Positions 1 through 11,781 are shown, counted from the first letter of the stretch. The stretch: DNA of 64,000 nt from Bradyrhizobium manausense (GCF_018131105.1 NZ_JAFCJI010000001.1:1674001-1738000), one strand, 5' to 3'. The notes: generated by a model not told the origin, from the letters alone. Made by a program: numbers and translations.

Positions 1-7
1 TGGCGAA

Positions 8-1252
8 TTAGGCCCGCGCCGTCACTTCATCCCCCACCATGGCCGGCTGCCGATCGAGCGCTACTGCCGGCGACAGCCAGATCACCAGCGCCTGCACACC
101 GAACACGGCTGCGGCGAGATACAGGCACGCCTCCGCGCTCCAGACACCGCCGACGATCGCGCCCAGCGCCGAGCCGAGCGGGCGGGCGCCATAGCTCATG
201 ATGTTGATGGCGGAGACGCGGCCGAGCAGGCGTGGTGGCGTGACCGACTGGCGCAACGTCGTGGTCGAGATCACCCAGAGGATCGGCCCGACGCCGAGCA
301 GGAAGAAGCTGAGACCGGCAAGCCAGGGTGAGGGCACCAGCACCGTCAGCGCCATCACCACGGCTGCGACGAAGCCGGTGACCGGGCCGAGGCCGACCAC
401 TGTGCCGAAAGCAATGCGTTTCATCACGCGCGTGGCAAACAGCGCGCCGATCACCATGCCGACCCCGTACATCGTCAGTACAGTACCGACCCCGGCGGCG
501 GTCAGGCCGAGATGGCGCACGGCGTAGGGCACGAACACTGCGATCTGCAAAAACCAGCCGGTGTTGAAGATGAATTGGGTGATGAACACGGGACGCAGCA
601 GCCGGTGATGAAACACGAAGCCGGCGCCTTCGCGAATGTCCTGGAACGGATGGCGGCGCGGCACCGGCGCACGCGCGGGCTCGTAGAGGCCGGACAGCAA
701 GACCACGGCGATCGCCGAGAGCGCGGCGGCAAAGCCGAAGGCCGGGCTGGCGCCCCACCATCCCACCAGGGCGCCGCCGAGCGCGGGGCCGCTTGCGAAG
801 GCGATGGTGCGCGCCAGCTCGATGCGCGCATTCGCAGCCGGCAGCAGTTCCGCGCTCACCAGCGAGGGCACCAGGGCGGGGGCCGCGACGCTGTAGACGA
901 CGGTGCCGCACACAGCAGCAAAGCCGAGCAACGCCAACAGCGACAGATTGAGCGCACCGAGTGCGAGCAGCAGGACGATGGTCGCCAACGCCACCGCGCG
1001 CAGCGCCTCGGCCCCCGCCATCAGCGAACGTCGGGAGATGCGGTCGGCAAGCAGGCCGGCCGGAATCGCGAACAGGACGAAGGGCAGGGTGAGCGCGGTC
1101 TGGAGCAGGCCGGTCTGCCCTTCCGCCACGCCCAGCGTCAGCACGGCGACGATCGGGGCAGCAGCCAATGCGATCTGCTCGGCCGACTGCGCGGCGAGGT
1201 TGGACCAGGCGAGGCGGTTGAAGGTGTCGGGGAGGCGGGGCGGATTCGACAT
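8..1252 (-). CDS. MFS transporter, EntS-like exporter family
   Basis: This 414-residue protein is an inner-membrane major facilitator superfamily permease with about twelve hydrophobic segments. The loop after the second segment carries a motif-A-like stretch (GLLADRISRRSL, near residues 66-77), typical of proton-coupled exporters. The overall pattern resembles the EntS/MFS_3 efflux group; the substrate cannot be read from the sequence. It is divergent from the manganese transporter gene, and the two start codons are 171 bp apart, so the control regions may be shared. The stop lies 8 bp from the window edge, so the gene is complete. Confidence 0.85.
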   Translation of the reverse strand: MSNPPRLPDTFNRLAWSNLAAQSAEQIALAAAPIVAVLTLGVAEGQTGLLQTALTLPFVLFAIPAGLLADRISRRSLMAGAEALRAVALATIVLLLALGALNLSLLALLGFAAVCGTVVYSVAAPALVPSLVSAELLPAANARIELARTIAFASGPALGGALVGWWGASPAFGFAAALSAIAVVLLSGLYEPARAPVPRRHPFQDIREGAGFVFHHRLLRPVFITQFIFNTGWFLQIAVFVPYAVRHLGLTAAGVGTVLTMYGVGMVIGALFATRVMKRIAFGTVVGLGPVTGFVAAVVMALTVLVPSPWLAGLSFFLLGVGPILWVISTTTLRQSVTPPRLLGRVSAINIMSYGARPLGSALGAIVGGVWSAEACLYLAAAVFGVQALVIWLSPAVALDRQPAMVGDEVTARA

Positions 1253-1378
1253 GGCTCATTTCCTGCAAACTCGTGATGGCGCCAGTATCGGCGTCCGAGC
1301 GTCCCCAAACCCACCCGCTTCCCGACAGGGCGGTGCAAAACGGGGACGGTGGGCGGGAACCTACGCGGCTAGATGCAG

Positions 1379-1395
1379 TTGCAAATGAGTTGCAA
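1379..1395. promoter_or_regulatory. candidate Mur/Fur operator upstream of mntH
   Basis: The sequence is a perfect 17-bp dyad, TTGCAA-atgag-TTGCAA, whose right arm doubles as the likely -35 element of mntH. In rhizobia, Mn-loaded Mur (a Fur family protein) represses manganese transporter genes by binding dyads containing TGCAA/TTGCA arms. The position would block RNA polymerase. The assignment to Mur is inference from motif and gene identity. Confidence 0.6.
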
Positions 1396-1417
1396 TAAGG
1401 CTCGACTTCGGTATTCT
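1390..1417 (+). promoter_or_regulatory. candidate mntH promoter, possibly leaderless transcript
   Basis: TTGCAA at 1390-1395 and TATTCT at 1412-1417 are separated by 16 bp. Transcription would begin about 7 bp beyond the -10 element, at or next to the ATG at 1424. No Shine-Dalgarno sequence sits at a useful distance before that ATG, which fits a leaderless mRNA. Confidence 0.5.
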
Positions 1418-1423
1418 CGCCCC

Positions 1424-2788
1424 ATGGATGCCCGATCGCCCGATCTGACCCAGGATTCTGCCCAAAACGCCGGCGGCTGGCGCACTGACGCGCCGACCAC
1501 GAAGAGCCTCGCCGAGGTGAACGCCACGGTGGCCATCCCCGCGGCCGGAGCATGGTGGCGGCGGCTGCTGGCCTTTGTCGGCCCGGGCTACATGGTCTCG
1601 GTCGGCTATATGGACCCCGGCAATTGGGCGACCGACCTCGCCGGTGGATCGAAGTTTGGCTACACGCTGCTCTCGGTCATCCTGCTCTCGAACTTGATGG
1701 CGATCCTTCTGCAGTCGCTGGCGGCACGGCTCGGTATCGTCACCGACCGCGACCTCGCGCAGGCCTGCCGCGCGACCTATTCGCCGGCGGTCAACTTCCT
1801 GCTGTGGCTCGCCTGCGAGGCGGCGATCATCGCCTGCGATCTCGCCGAGGTGATCGGCACCGCGATTGCGCTGAAACTCCTGTTCGGCATTCCCCTGATC
1901 GGCGGCGCACTGATCGCTGCGCTCGACGCATTCCTGCTGCTCGTCCTGATGAACCGCGGCTTCCGCTTCCTCGAAGCCTTCGTCATGGCGCTGCTGGCTG
2001 TGATCGCGGTGTGCTTCGCGGTCCAGATCGTCGCCGCGGCGCCGCCGGTTGCGGAGGTGCTGCGCGGCTTTGCGCCGAAGACCGACATCTTCACCAATTC
2101 CGAGATGCTCTACATCGCCATCGGCATCATAGGCGCAACCGTGATGCCGCATAATCTCTATCTCCACTCCTCGATCGTGCAGACGCGCGCCTATGCGCGC
2201 AACGAGGAGGGCCGGCGCGAAGCGATCAAATGGGCAACGACAGACTCGACCGTTGCGCTGATGCTGGCGCTATTCATCAACGCCGCGATCCTCGTGGTGG
2301 CGGCCGCGACCTTTCACAAGAGCGGCCATTCCGACGTCGCCGAGATCGGCCAGGCGTTTGAGCTGCTCTCGCCGCTGCTCGGTCTTGGCATTGCTTCGAC
2401 ATTGTTCGCCGTGGCGCTGCTGGCTTCGGGCCTGAATTCGACGGTCACCGCGACGCTCGCCGGCCAGATCGTGATGGAAGGCTTTCTCGATCTGCGCCTG
2501 CCGAACTGGGCGCGCCGCCTGCTCACGCGCGGCATCGCCATCATCCCGGTGATCGCCGTCACCGCGATCTATGGCGAACGCGGCACCGCGGATCTGCTGG
2601 TGTTCAGCCAGGTCGTGCTGTCGATGCAGCTGCCCTTCGCCGTCATCCCGCTGGTGCGCTTTGTCTCCGATCGCCGCAAGATGGGGCAGTTCGCGATACC
2701 GCCATACGTCGCCGCGATCGCGTGGATTGTCGCGGGCGTGATCGTGATTTTGAACGCCAAGCTGCTGGTGGATACGCTGTTCGGGTGA
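1424..2788 (+). CDS. mntH: Nramp family Mn2+/divalent metal transporter MntH
   Basis: This 454-residue inner-membrane protein is an Nramp (NRAMP/SLC11) proton-coupled importer of Mn2+ and related divalent metals. The metal-binding motif of the first transmembrane helix, DPGNWATD, is at about residues 64-71, and the MPHNLYLHS motif of helix six is clear. About eleven hydrophobic segments follow a 45-residue polar N terminus. An in-frame ATG at 1373 would add 17 residues, but it precedes the operator and promoter, so the ATG at 1424 is preferred. The gene is convergent with bpt, with 5 bp between stop codons. Confidence 0.92.
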   Translation: MDARSPDLTQDSAQNAGGWRTDAPTTKSLAEVNATVAIPAAGAWWRRLLAFVGPGYMVSVGYMDPGNWATDLAGGSKFGYTLLSVILLSNLMAILLQSLAARLGIVTDRDLAQACRATYSPAVNFLLWLACEAAIIACDLAEVIGTAIALKLLFGIPLIGGALIAALDAFLLLVLMNRGFRFLEAFVMALLAVIAVCFAVQIVAAAPPVAEVLRGFAPKTDIFTNSEMLYIAIGIIGATVMPHNLYLHSSIVQTRAYARNEEGRREAIKWATTDSTVALMLALFINAAILVVAAATFHKSGHSDVAEIGQAFELLSPLLGLGIASTLFAVALLASGLNSTVTATLAGQIVMEGFLDLRLPNWARRLLTRGIAIIPVIAVTAIYGERGTADLLVFSQVVLSMQLPFAVIPLVRFVSDRRKMGQFAIPPYVAAIAWIVAGVIVILNAKLLVDTLFG

Positions 2789-2793
2789 GGGCG

Positions 2794-3570
2794 CTAATCC
2801 TGCGGCTCGGACGTCGCATCGCCCTGTGCGTCGATGCGAAGCCAGCCTGAGGGGGCAAGCCGCTGCTGCGGCAGGAAGCGGGCCTTGTAGTCCATCTTCT
2901 TGGAGCCTTCGATCCAGTAGCCGAGATAGACGTAAGGCAGGCCTTGCCGGCGCGCGCGCGCGATGTGATCGAGGATCATGAAGGTGCCCATCGAGCGGCT
3001 GACCTGGTTCGGCTCGAAGAACGAATAGACCATCGACAACCCGTCGCTGAGCACGTCGGTGAGCGCGACCGCGATCAACTCCTCGCCGCGGCCGGTGATG
3101 CCGCTGTCGGGGCCACGCTTGCGGTACTCGATGATGCGGGTTTCGACATGGCTGTCCTCGACCATCATGGCGTAGTCGAGCACGGTCATGTCGGCCATGC
3201 CGCCATGGCGGTGGCGCGCGTCGAGATAGGCGCGGAACACCGAATATTGCTCGGACGTCGGCACCGCGCTGCGCTGCTCGCCGACGATGTCGGCGTTGCG
3301 CGCCATCACCTTGCGGAAGTTGCGGGACGGACGGAACTCGTTGGCGACGACGCGGACCGAGACGCAGGCCCGGCACTGATCGCAAGCGGGCCGGTATGCG
3401 ATCGACTGACTGCGGCGGAACCCGCCATGGGTCAGGAGGTCGTTGAGATCGCCGGCGCGGTCACCCACGAGGTGCGTGAACACCTTGCGCTCATGCCGAC
3501 CCGGCAGATAAGGGCAGGGGGACGGCGCCGTGAGGTAAAATTGTGGGGTGTCGCGCGAGTGCTGGGTCAA
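2794..3570 (-). CDS. bpt: aspartate/glutamate leucyltransferase (Bpt)
   Basis: This 258-residue cytoplasmic enzyme belongs to the ATE/Bpt aminoacyl-tRNA-protein transferase family. Bacterial Bpt transfers leucine from Leu-tRNA to N-terminal aspartate or glutamate, making the protein a substrate of the ClpS/ClpAP N-end rule pathway. The N-terminal ATE domain contains the cysteine-rich [12 protein letters not shown] segment near residue 63, and the C-terminal domain includes [15 protein letters not shown] and the [18 protein letters not shown] block typical of the family. The length is normal. Confidence 0.9.
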   Translation of the reverse strand: MTQHSRDTPQFYLTAPSPCPYLPGRHERKVFTHLVGDRAGDLNDLLTHGGFRRSQSIAYRPACDQCRACVSVRVVANEFRPSRNFRKVMARNADIVGEQRSAVPTSEQYSVFRAYLDARHRHGGMADMTVLDYAMMVEDSHVETRIIEYRKRGPDSGITGRGEELIAVALTDVLSDGLSMVYSFFEPNQVSRSMGTFMILDHIARARRQGLPYVYLGYWIEGSKKMDYKARFLPQQRLAPSGWLRIDAQGDATSEPQD

Positions 3571-3634
3571 GGGACGTCGTGGGCCTCCGAAGTGAGCATC
3601 AGCATCGCGCTACGAAAGCTCCCGGTCAATCGGT

Positions 3635-3667
3635 CCGCTGGGCTGGTCAGATCGGCCAGCCTAGCGG
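3635..3667. other. strong intergenic hairpin
   Basis: The arms CCGCTGGGCTGG (3635-3646) and CCAGCCTAGCGG (3656-3667) pair over 12 positions with one G-T pair. It lies downstream of the RDD gene and upstream of bpt, both on the minus strand. No T-run follows on either strand, so it is more likely an mRNA-stability or processing element than a simple terminator. Confidence 0.5.
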
Positions 3668-3700
3668 ATCCAGGTTAGTAGGTCCTTGATCACAAGGTTC

Positions 3701-4252
3701 TCAATAGGTCCTCGCCGTCTGGGGGACGGGCGCCCGAACGGAATTGTTGATCACGATCGTGCCCAGCACGAAATCATGCAGCAGGCGCCGGCGGCCGTTG
3801 AACAGTCCAACGAGCACCACGAACGGCGACAAGAACGAGACCGAGACCCAGAACAGCACGGCATGGGTGGCGCCGAGCACAAAGTAGCCGGGCGCGCCGT
3901 ACCAGGTGCGCAACTCCAGATCCATGATCCGCATCCCGATCGTCGCCGACGATGGACCGCCGATGCAAGCGCCGTAATAGACGATGGCCCAGATCACGGA
4001 GGCCGGCCAGGCTAGCCAGAACAGTGCCCAGCCGAAACCGAGCGTCACCACGCCGAACAGCGCGATGAAGATGTAGCCGAGGATAACGGGAACAGAGATC
4101 ACGACCATGTCGATCAGGAACGCGAACACGCGTCGCGTCGCGACACCGCGGAACAGTTCCGGATGCAAATAGGGATCATAGGCGTGCGCCGCGCCATCGC
4201 TGCGCCAAGGGCGCGCTTGCGGGCCGGAATTGCCCGAGTCCGAATACGACAT
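3701..4252 (-). CDS. RDD family membrane protein
   Basis: This 183-residue protein has an RDD domain: ATRRVFAFLIDMVVIS near residue 40 matches the Arg-Asp signature region, followed by three to four hydrophobic helices. RDD proteins are inner-membrane proteins, mostly of unknown function, some linked to ion exchange. The start is set at the ATG at 4252, preceded by GGGAG at a good distance; an upstream in-frame ATG at 4435 would extend translation through a hairpin repeat into the hemB stop and is unlikely. The final residues are polar. Confidence 0.8.
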   Translation of the reverse strand: MSYSDSGNSGPQARPWRSDGAAHAYDPYLHPELFRGVATRRVFAFLIDMVVISVPVILGYIFIALFGVVTLGFGWALFWLAWPASVIWAIVYYGACIGGPSSATIGMRIMDLELRTWYGAPGYFVLGATHAVLFWVSVSFLSPFVVLVGLFNGRRRLLHDFVLGTIVINNSVRAPVPQTARTY

Positions 4253-4392
4253 TGTCCGTTCTCCCAGCGAAAACTCCGCAAGGCAGGACATGGGAACACG
4301 CATTTCCCCTGCCAAGGGCGCGCAGGCATTAACAAGCCGAAATATTCCGGCGATTCGGGGGCGGGAGCGGCCTCTGGCGCAGGATCTCGTAA

Positions 4393-4426
4393 GGTGGGCA
4401 AAGGCGCGTTTTGCGCCGTGCCCACG
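4393..4426. repeat. palindromic intergenic repeat
   Basis: GTGGGCAAAGGCGC and GCGCCGTGCCCAC form an inverted repeat around a short T-rich loop just after the hemB stop. This matches a repeat family I recall as common between genes in Bradyrhizobium. It may act as a weak terminator or stabilise the 3' end of the hemB mRNA. Confidence 0.6.
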
Positions 4427-4431
4427 ATAGC

Positions 4432-6120
<1,689 letters not shown>

Positions 6121-6150
6121 CGCAGACGATTCAACACACACACGCTCTCG

Positions 6151-6265
6151 CGCCCCGGACGCTGCGCAGCACGCAGTGATGCGCTGCAGAGCCGGGGTCC
6201 AATCTCTCGGCAAATCTAACTTTTGGCTTTCTAGGTCCCGGATCTGCGCTTCGCTTGTCCGGGAC
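6151..6265. repeat. two palindromic intergenic repeats
   Basis: CCCCGG (6153-6158) and CCGGGG (6192-6197) bracket a GC-rich stretch containing further short dyads such as GCTGCGCAGC. A second unit has arms GTCCCGGA (6235-6242) and TCCGGGAC (6258-6265). Both look like members of the dispersed repeats seen between genes in Bradyrhizobium and Rhodopseudomonas. Confidence 0.55.
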
Positions 6266-6636
6266 ACGCGCGCCGAGTTTGCGAAGTCGTGGTGACTTGG
6301 TTGACCGCTGGTTGCCTCAAATTCGAGGTAACTTTTCATTGACCTAGCGATTTCAGCCACAGCTCTTACGTGAGCGTTTCGAAACGGGGCGGGGCTGTTC
6401 TGGAATGTGACATCAGGAGCGGACGGAGGGTGAACAGGACCTTGTGACGGTCAACAGACGGTTGCGAAAAGTGCTTGTGGGACAGGCTTAATCCGCAATT
6501 CACTGTCTTAAATTCATGATCTCTTTATTCTCTTATTTAAGCCGATCTTCAAACGCCCCCCTTAAGTTGCACCTATCAGACGGAGCACAAGTTTCGTCGA
6601 ATAAGTGTCGATAAAAACGACAACAGGGGAAGTGTC
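6266..6636. other. noncoding region upstream of ldtR
   Basis: I see no convincing gene here. The right-hand part (about 6480-6550) is markedly AT-rich compared with the surroundings and probably holds the ldtR promoter. The last 50 bp include a GTCGA...TCGA arrangement (about 6597-6611) that could be an operator, but no clear symmetrical site stands out. Confidence 0.5.
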
Positions 6637-7155
6637 ATGATGAAAGCCGTCGCAACTGCGGCAGATACCGCAGAGCGCGTTTCGGGCCCGCAGGGTTCGG
6701 TGCAGTCGCTCTATCTGGAAGCATTGACTCTGGTGGAGCGGCTGCATCGCCGGCTCCTCGACGTGATCAAGGACGAGTTCGATCGTCGTGGCCGCGCCGA
6801 CATCAACTCCGTGCAGGCGCTCCTGCTCTATAACATCGGTGACAAGGAGCTGACCGCGGGCGAGCTGCGCACGCGCGGTTACTATCTCGGCTCCAACGTC
6901 TCCTACAATCTGAAGAAGCTCGTCGAGCTCGGCTTCCTCGACCATCAGCGTTCGCGCGTTGACCGCCGCTCGGTGCGCATCCGCCTGACGCCGCAGGGCC
7001 AGGAAGTCCGCCGCATCGTCGACTCTCTCTACCAGAAGCACGTCAAGACGGTGGAGCAGGTCGGTGGCATCTCCGGCGAGGAGTTCTCGACCCTCAACAA
7101 GTCGCTGCACCGCCTCGAGCGGTTCTGGACCGACCAGATCCTGTATCGCCTCTGA
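6637..7155 (+). CDS. ldtR: MarR-type transcriptional regulator LdtR
   Basis: This 172-residue protein is a winged-helix regulator of the MarR type. The helix-turn-helix spans about residues 76-100 (ELRTRGYYLGSNVSYNLKKL) and the wing includes DRRSVRIRLT. The sequence closely fits LdtR, known from Liberibacter and rhizobia as a regulator of an L,D-transpeptidase gene and cell-envelope stress genes. Translation can start at the first of two adjacent ATG codons after AGGGGAAG. No L,D-transpeptidase gene lies in the window, so the target is elsewhere. Confidence 0.85.
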   Translation: MMKAVATAADTAERVSGPQGSVQSLYLEALTLVERLHRRLLDVIKDEFDRRGRADINSVQALLLYNIGDKELTAGELRTRGYYLGSNVSYNLKKLVELGFLDHQRSRVDRRSVRIRLTPQGQEVRRIVDSLYQKHVKTVEQVGGISGEEFSTLNKSLHRLERFWTDQILYRL

Positions 7156-7351
7156 TTTCCAGAGGAACAAGGCCAAGCCGGCCCATAACAAGACCGGCAG
7201 GCCTTCTGACGTGCTTGCCTTCCCCAAGCGCGCCGGCCCGGCTTGCTCCGGACCGGTGCGTTTTGACGTCATTTCGCGCTTGCGAAAAAATGACCTGATA
7301 GGCGGAACCAGATCCTCGCGTCACAGTTGTCTTTCCGGATTGGAGGACGCG

Positions 7352-7588
7352 ATGCTGGTCGAGCGCGGGATGCAGGCAATGAACGTCGAACTCGTGAGCG
7401 ATGCCTATGCCATCGCCGCGAATTACCTCCGCCGCTCCGGCTCGATCCCCGACACGCTCGTCACCAACGAACGCCTGCTCGAGATCATCATCAAGCTGCT
7501 CCAGCACGGCGAATTCAACAAGCTCAGGCTCGCCAACAAGGCGATCACGCGCTTCGAGGCGCAGCCCGAGGCCAGGGCGGTTGCCTGA
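7352..7588 (+). CDS. conserved small hypothetical protein (78 aa)
   Basis: A GGAGG ribosome site at 7342-7346 precedes the ATG at 7352. The 78-residue product is soluble and helical, with a central IIIKLLQHGEFNKLRLANKAI segment and no transmembrane helix or signal peptide. I do not recognise a named domain. It sits between ldtR and a second small gene, all on the same strand; longer open frames covering this stretch start far upstream without support. Confidence 0.65.
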   Translation: MLVERGMQAMNVELVSDAYAIAANYLRRSGSIPDTLVTNERLLEIIIKLLQHGEFNKLRLANKAITRFEAQPEARAVA

Positions 7589-7625
7589 TCAAGACTCCCA
7601 AAATTCTGCAAGACCAGAGGGTGCC

Positions 7626-7847
7626 ATGGAAGCTGCCATCGACCGCATCATGAAGACCTATGACCTGCTCGCCAACCGGACGGCGGCGGCGAGCGATGAG
7701 GCGCGGATCAAGGTGACCAACTACCTCAACACTCTGATGGAAGCCGGGGAAAAGGACACCCACAGGTTGACGGTCTGCGGCCTGACCTATCTGCGCCAGC
7801 TCGACGGCAGCGTGGATCCGGTAAAGGCGGGGTATACCGGGCTGTAG
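7626..7847 (+). CDS. conserved small hypothetical protein (73 aa)
   Basis: The ATG at 7626 starts a 73-residue soluble protein with predicted helices (AAIDRIMKTYDLLANRT, IKVTNYLNTLMEAG) and one cysteine. It follows the 78-residue gene by 37 bp with an AGAGGG sequence in between, so the pair is probably cotranscribed. No family is recognised. The C-terminal half, with HRLTVCGLTYLRQLDG, is the most distinctive part. Confidence 0.65.
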   Translation: MEAAIDRIMKTYDLLANRTAAASDEARIKVTNYLNTLMEAGEKDTHRLTVCGLTYLRQLDGSVDPVKAGYTGL

Positions 7848-8135
7848 ACCGGCAGAGCGGAGGGGCAATTTGCTGCCCGGAGGGCCACCGGCCCAGCCGG
7901 CGCAAGGGTTGGGCCGCCGAACCGGCCAATCCGCGTCTCCATGCCGGGCAGTCCCGTCAGCTCGCGGGGCTCGAAATCCGACCATCTCCACAATATCTGG
8001 CATAATTCCGAGGCCCGACCCGCAAATGCTTGGCCGGGGCGGGGTGATGTGGTAGATCGCGCTCGCCGCTTCCGATCGCCACACCAAGACCCCCGTAGCC
8101 CGCCAAAAGGCTGCGGCGCTGGAGATATTCGCAAG

Positions 8136-9434
8136 ATGACCCTCGCAAAGACCGCCTCTGCGCCCGATTCGTTTTTCACGGCCTCGCTCGAGCAGGCCGA
8201 CCCGGAAATCGCCGCCGCCATCAAGGGCGAACTCGGCCGGCAGCGTCATGAGGTCGAGCTGATCGCCTCCGAGAACATCGTCAGCCGGGCCGTGCTGGAA
8301 GCGCAGGGTTCGGTCATGACCAACAAGTATGCAGAGGGTTACCCGGGCGCGCGCTATTACGGCGGTTGTGAGTGGGTCGACGTCGCCGAGAACCTCGCGA
8401 TCGATCGCGCCAAGAAGCTGTTCGGCGCCAACTTCGCCAACGTGCAGCCGAACTCCGGCAGCCAGATGAACCAGGCCGTGTTCCTGGCGCTGCTCCAGCC
8501 CGGCGACACCTTCATGGGACTCGATCTTGCGGCCGGCGGCCATCTCACCCACGGCTCGCCCGTGAACATGAGCGGCAAGTGGTTCAAGGCTGCGCACTAC
8601 ACCGTGCGCCGCGAGGACCAGCTCATCGACATGGACGCAGTCGCCAAGCAGGCCGAAGAGGTCAAGCCGAAGCTGATCGTCGCCGGTGGCTCCGCCTATT
8701 CGCGCGCCTGGGATTTCAAGCGTTTTCGTGAGATCGCGGACTCGGTCGGCGCGTACCTGCTGGTCGACATGGCGCATTTCGCGGGCCTCGTTGCCGGTGG
8801 CGTTCATGCTTCGCCCGTGCCGTATGCCCACATCACCACCACCACGACACACAAATCGCTGCGTGGACCGCGCGGCGGCCTGATGCTGTGGAATGACGAG
8901 GCGCTGACCAAGAAGTTCAACTCGGCGATCTTCCCGGGGCTCCAGGGCGGCCCCCTGATGCATGTGATCGCAGCCAAGGCGGTCGCCTTCGCCGAGGCAT
9001 TGCGTCCGGACTTCAAGATCTATGCGAAGAACGTCGTCGAGAATGCCAAGGCGCTGGCCGAGGCGATGAAGAGCCATGGGTTCGACATTGTCTCCGGCGG
9101 CACCGATAACCATCTGATGCTCGTTGACCTCCGGCCGAAAGGCCTGAAGGGCAACGCCTCGGAGAAGGCGCTGGTTCGCGCCGCCATCACCTGCAACAAG
9201 AACGGCATTCCCTTCGACCCCGAGTCGCCGTTTGTCACCTCGGGTATTCGCCTCGGCACGCCAGCGGCGACCACCCGCGGCTTCGGCGTCGCTGAATTCC
9301 AGCAGGTCGGCGGCATGATCGCCGAGGTGCTCAACGCGATCGCGCAGTCCTCCGACGGCAAGGCGCCGCTGGTGGAAGCCGCGATCAAGGAACGGGTCAA
9401 GGAGCTCACCGACCGGTTCCCGATCTATCAGTAA
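8136..9434 (+). CDS. glyA: serine hydroxymethyltransferase
   Basis: This 432-residue PLP enzyme interconverts serine and glycine while charging tetrahydrofolate with a one-carbon unit. The PLP lysine is in [14 protein letters not shown]. The substrate region [13 protein letters not shown] lies near residue 43, and [15 protein letters not shown] follows. The ATG at 8136 is preceded by GGAG and gives the usual family length; an upstream in-frame start at 7941 would add a non-homologous tail. The next gene, nrdR, starts 15 bp after the stop, so glyA probably begins the nrdR-rib operon. Confidence 0.95.
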   Translation: MTLAKTASAPDSFFTASLEQADPEIAAAIKGELGRQRHEVELIASENIVSRAVLEAQGSVMTNKYAEGYPGARYYGGCEWVDVAENLAIDRAKKLFGANFANVQPNSGSQMNQAVFLALLQPGDTFMGLDLAAGGHLTHGSPVNMSGKWFKAAHYTVRREDQLIDMDAVAKQAEEVKPKLIVAGGSAYSRAWDFKRFREIADSVGAYLLVDMAHFAGLVAGGVHASPVPYAHITTTTTHKSLRGPRGGLMLWNDEALTKKFNSAIFPGLQGGPLMHVIAAKAVAFAEALRPDFKIYAKNVVENAKALAEAMKSHGFDIVSGGTDNHLMLVDLRPKGLKGNASEKALVRAAITCNKNGIPFDPESPFVTSGIRLGTPAATTRGFGVAEFQQVGGMIAEVLNAIAQSSDGKAPLVEAAIKERVKELTDRFPIYQ

Positions 9435-9449
9435 GGCTGGGATCAACGG

Positions 9450-9932
9450 ATGCGCTGCCCGAACTGCAACAGTCTCGATACGCAGGTAAAGGACTCGCGT
9501 CCGACCGAAGAGTCTTCCGTCATCCGCAGGCGGCGCGTGTGCATCGCCTGCAATTTTCGGTTCACCACTTTCGAGCGCGTGCAATTGCGCGAGCTCACGG
9601 TGATCAAGCGCAACGGCCGTCGCGTGCCTTTTGACCGCGACAAGTTGATGCGTTCAGTGTCGATCAGCTTGCGGAAGCGGCCGGTCGAGCCTGAAAGGGT
9701 GGAGAAGATGGTCTCCACCATCGTGCGCGAGCTCGAGACCGGGGGCGAGGCCGAGATCTCCTCCGAGGTGATCGGCGAGACCGTGATGGAGCATCTGCGC
9801 ACGCTCGATGACGTCGCCTATGTGCGCTTCGCCTCGGTCTACCGCAATTTCCGCGAGGCCAAGGATTTCGCCGACGTGCTCGGCGAGCTCTCCGGTGAGG
9901 AGGAAGCGCGGCTCGCCGCGATCCGCAAATGA
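9450..9932 (+). CDS. nrdR: transcriptional repressor NrdR
   Basis: This 160-residue regulator represses ribonucleotide reductase genes when its ATP-cone senses dATP. The N-terminal zinc ribbon has CPNC and CIAC pairs within the first 35 residues, with the RRRRVC-type basic stretch between, and the ATP-cone follows ([16 protein letters not shown] onward). Length and order are standard. The stop overlaps the ribD start in an ATGA arrangement, so nrdR and ribD are translationally coupled. Confidence 0.95.
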   Translation: MRCPNCNSLDTQVKDSRPTEESSVIRRRRVCIACNFRFTTFERVQLRELTVIKRNGRRVPFDRDKLMRSVSISLRKRPVEPERVEKMVSTIVRELETGGEAEISSEVIGETVMEHLRTLDDVAYVRFASVYRNFREAKDFADVLGELSGEEEARLAAIRK

Positions 9933-11077
9933 TCTTCCGCATCCTGGAGGATCAGTTCGCCCGGAAGATCCGTGAGTCCAAGGACGCCGATCAGCGCTTC
10001 ATGCAGCTGGCGCTGGCGCTTGGCCGGCGCGGGCAGGGGCGCACCTGGCCCAATCCGGCCGTGGGCGCCGTCATCGTCAAGGACGGCGTCATCGTCGGCC
10101 GCGGCTGGACGCAGTCCGGCGGACGGCCGCATGCCGAGCCTGAAGCGTTACGGCGGGCAGGCGAGGCGGCGCGCGGCGCCACGCTCTACGTCACGCTCGA
10201 GCCTTGCTCGCATTTCGGCAAGTCGCCGCCCTGTGCCGATGCGGTGATCGCCGCCGGCATCAAGCGCGTTGTGGCGGCGATCGAGGATCCCAATCCTGAA
10301 GTTGCAGGGCAGGGCCATGCGCGCCTTCGCGCCGCCGGCATTGCGGTGGATGTGGGCCTGTGCGCGGCGGAGGCCGCGTTCGACCATGCCGGCCATTTCC
10401 GTCGCATCCGCGACAGGCGTCCGCACGTCATCCTGAAGCTTGCGGTCTCGCCCGACGGCAAGATCGGCGCTGAGGGCGGCAAGCCGCTTGCGATCACGGG
10501 CCAGGCCGTGCGCGATCGCGTGCATCTCCTGCGCGCGCGAAGCGATGCGGTCCTCGTCGGTATCGGCACGGTGCTGGCGGATGATCCGCAGCTCAATTGC
10601 CGCCTGCCAGGCATGGCGGCGCGCTCGCCGGTACGCGTCGTGCTTGACCAGAGCCTGCGCATCCCGGCCTCGAGCCAGCTCGTGCGCTCCGCGCGCGAGA
10701 CGCCGCTTTGGGTGATCGGCTCGGAGGTTGCGGAAGCGGCCGTTGCGACCCGCCTTGGCGCAGCCGGTGCGCAAATCATGCGCATGCCGCCGAACGGTGC
10801 ATCCGGGCTCGATCTTCCGGCCGTGCTGCATGCGCTGGCCGAGAAGGGCATCACGCGGCTGATGGTCGAGGGCGGCAGCCGCGTTGCGGCATCCTTCGTA
10901 TCGGCCGACCTCGTCGACGAGATCTGGTTGTTCCGCGGAGCGGAAGAGGTTGGCCCCGCCGGGGTCGATGCGCTCGATGCATTGCCCCTGTCGAAAATCA
11001 CGCAGTCGCAGGCCTACAAGGTTCATGCTAGCGAGACGTTCGACCACGATACTCTCACCATCTACGAGCGCGCCTAA
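9929..11077 (+). CDS. ribD: bifunctional riboflavin deaminase/reductase RibD
   Basis: This 382-residue enzyme carries out the deamination and side-chain reduction steps of riboflavin synthesis. The N-terminal cytidine-deaminase-like domain has the zinc and catalytic motif [11 protein letters not shown] and the second zinc-ligand block [13 protein letters not shown]. The C-terminal domain is a RibD/DHFR-type reductase ending with [13 protein letters not shown]. The ATG at 9929 overlaps the nrdR stop by 4 bp. A later ATG (residue 25) would match shorter homologues, so the first 24 residues are uncertain. Confidence 0.94.
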   Translation: MIFRILEDQFARKIRESKDADQRFMQLALALGRRGQGRTWPNPAVGAVIVKDGVIVGRGWTQSGGRPHAEPEALRRAGEAARGATLYVTLEPCSHFGKSPPCADAVIAAGIKRVVAAIEDPNPEVAGQGHARLRAAGIAVDVGLCAAEAAFDHAGHFRRIRDRRPHVILKLAVSPDGKIGAEGGKPLAITGQAVRDRVHLLRARSDAVLVGIGTVLADDPQLNCRLPGMAARSPVRVVLDQSLRIPASSQLVRSARETPLWVIGSEVAEAAVATRLGAAGAQIMRMPPNGASGLDLPAVLHALAEKGITRLMVEGGSRVAASFVSADLVDEIWLFRGAEEVGPAGVDALDALPLSKITQSQAYKVHASETFDHDTLTIYERA

Positions 11078-11078
11078 C

Positions 11079-11705
11079 ATGTTCACCGGCATTGTCACCG
11101 ATATCGGCGAGATCGTCAGCTTCAAGCCCGTGGCGCAAGGGCAATTGCACCGTCTGCGTATCGCCTGCAGCTACGATCAAGCTACCATCGCCGACGGCGC
11201 CTCGATCGCCAACAACGGCGTCTGCCTTACTGTGGTCGCCTCCGGCGTCGCCGATGGCAAGGATTCTAAACAAAGTACCTGGTTTGACGTCGATGCCGCC
11301 GCCGAGACGCTGGCGCTGACGACGGCGAAGCACTGGAAGCTGGGCACGCGGCTCAATCTCGAGCGTGCGCTCAAGATCGGCGACGAACTCGGCGGCCACA
11401 TCGTCGCCGGCCATGCCGACGGCATCGCCACCGTCGTCAGCCGCGAGGACCTGCCCGACATGGCGCGGTTCAAGCTCTCCACGACGCGGGAGCTGGCGCG
11501 CTTCATCGCTACCAAGGGCTCGATCACGCTCGACGGCGTGTCGCTGACGGTCAATACGGTCGATGACGCGACCTTTTCGGTGCTGATCATCCCTCATACT
11601 CTTGATGTCACGACCATCGGCGGCTGGAAGGCGGGCAGTGAGGTGAATATCGAGGTCGACCTGATGGCCCGCTATGCGGCGCGGCTGACGGAAATGACGG
11701 TTTAA
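11079..11705 (+). CDS. ribE: riboflavin synthase alpha chain
   Basis: This 208-residue enzyme converts two 6,7-dimethyl-8-ribityllumazine molecules into riboflavin. It shows the canonical MFTGIVTDIG start and two tandem lumazine-binding domains, each with a GASIANNGVCLTV- or KGSITLDGVSLTV-like core. The ATG follows the ribD stop by one base, so translation is coupled. The central GGHIVAGHADG motif is intact. Confidence 0.95.
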   Translation: MFTGIVTDIGEIVSFKPVAQGQLHRLRIACSYDQATIADGASIANNGVCLTVVASGVADGKDSKQSTWFDVDAAAETLALTTAKHWKLGTRLNLERALKIGDELGGHIVAGHADGIATVVSREDLPDMARFKLSTTRELARFIATKGSITLDGVSLTVNTVDDATFSVLIIPHTLDVTTIGGWKAGSEVNIEVDLMARYAARLTEMTV

Positions 11706-11781
11706 GAACTTGGCTTACGTGCCCGCGGCGACTACATAACGCGCCGACCCAAGAGACGACTGACTAAAACGGATCGAGACG

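Noticed and set aside
27..1553. 508-residue minus-strand frame over the MFS gene
   Set aside because: Arg/Ala/Pro-rich shadow of the MFS frame, without a ribosome site or domain.
3686..4015. Plus-strand frame opposite the RDD gene
   Set aside because: Antisense shadow; the RDD gene has clear helices and a start site.
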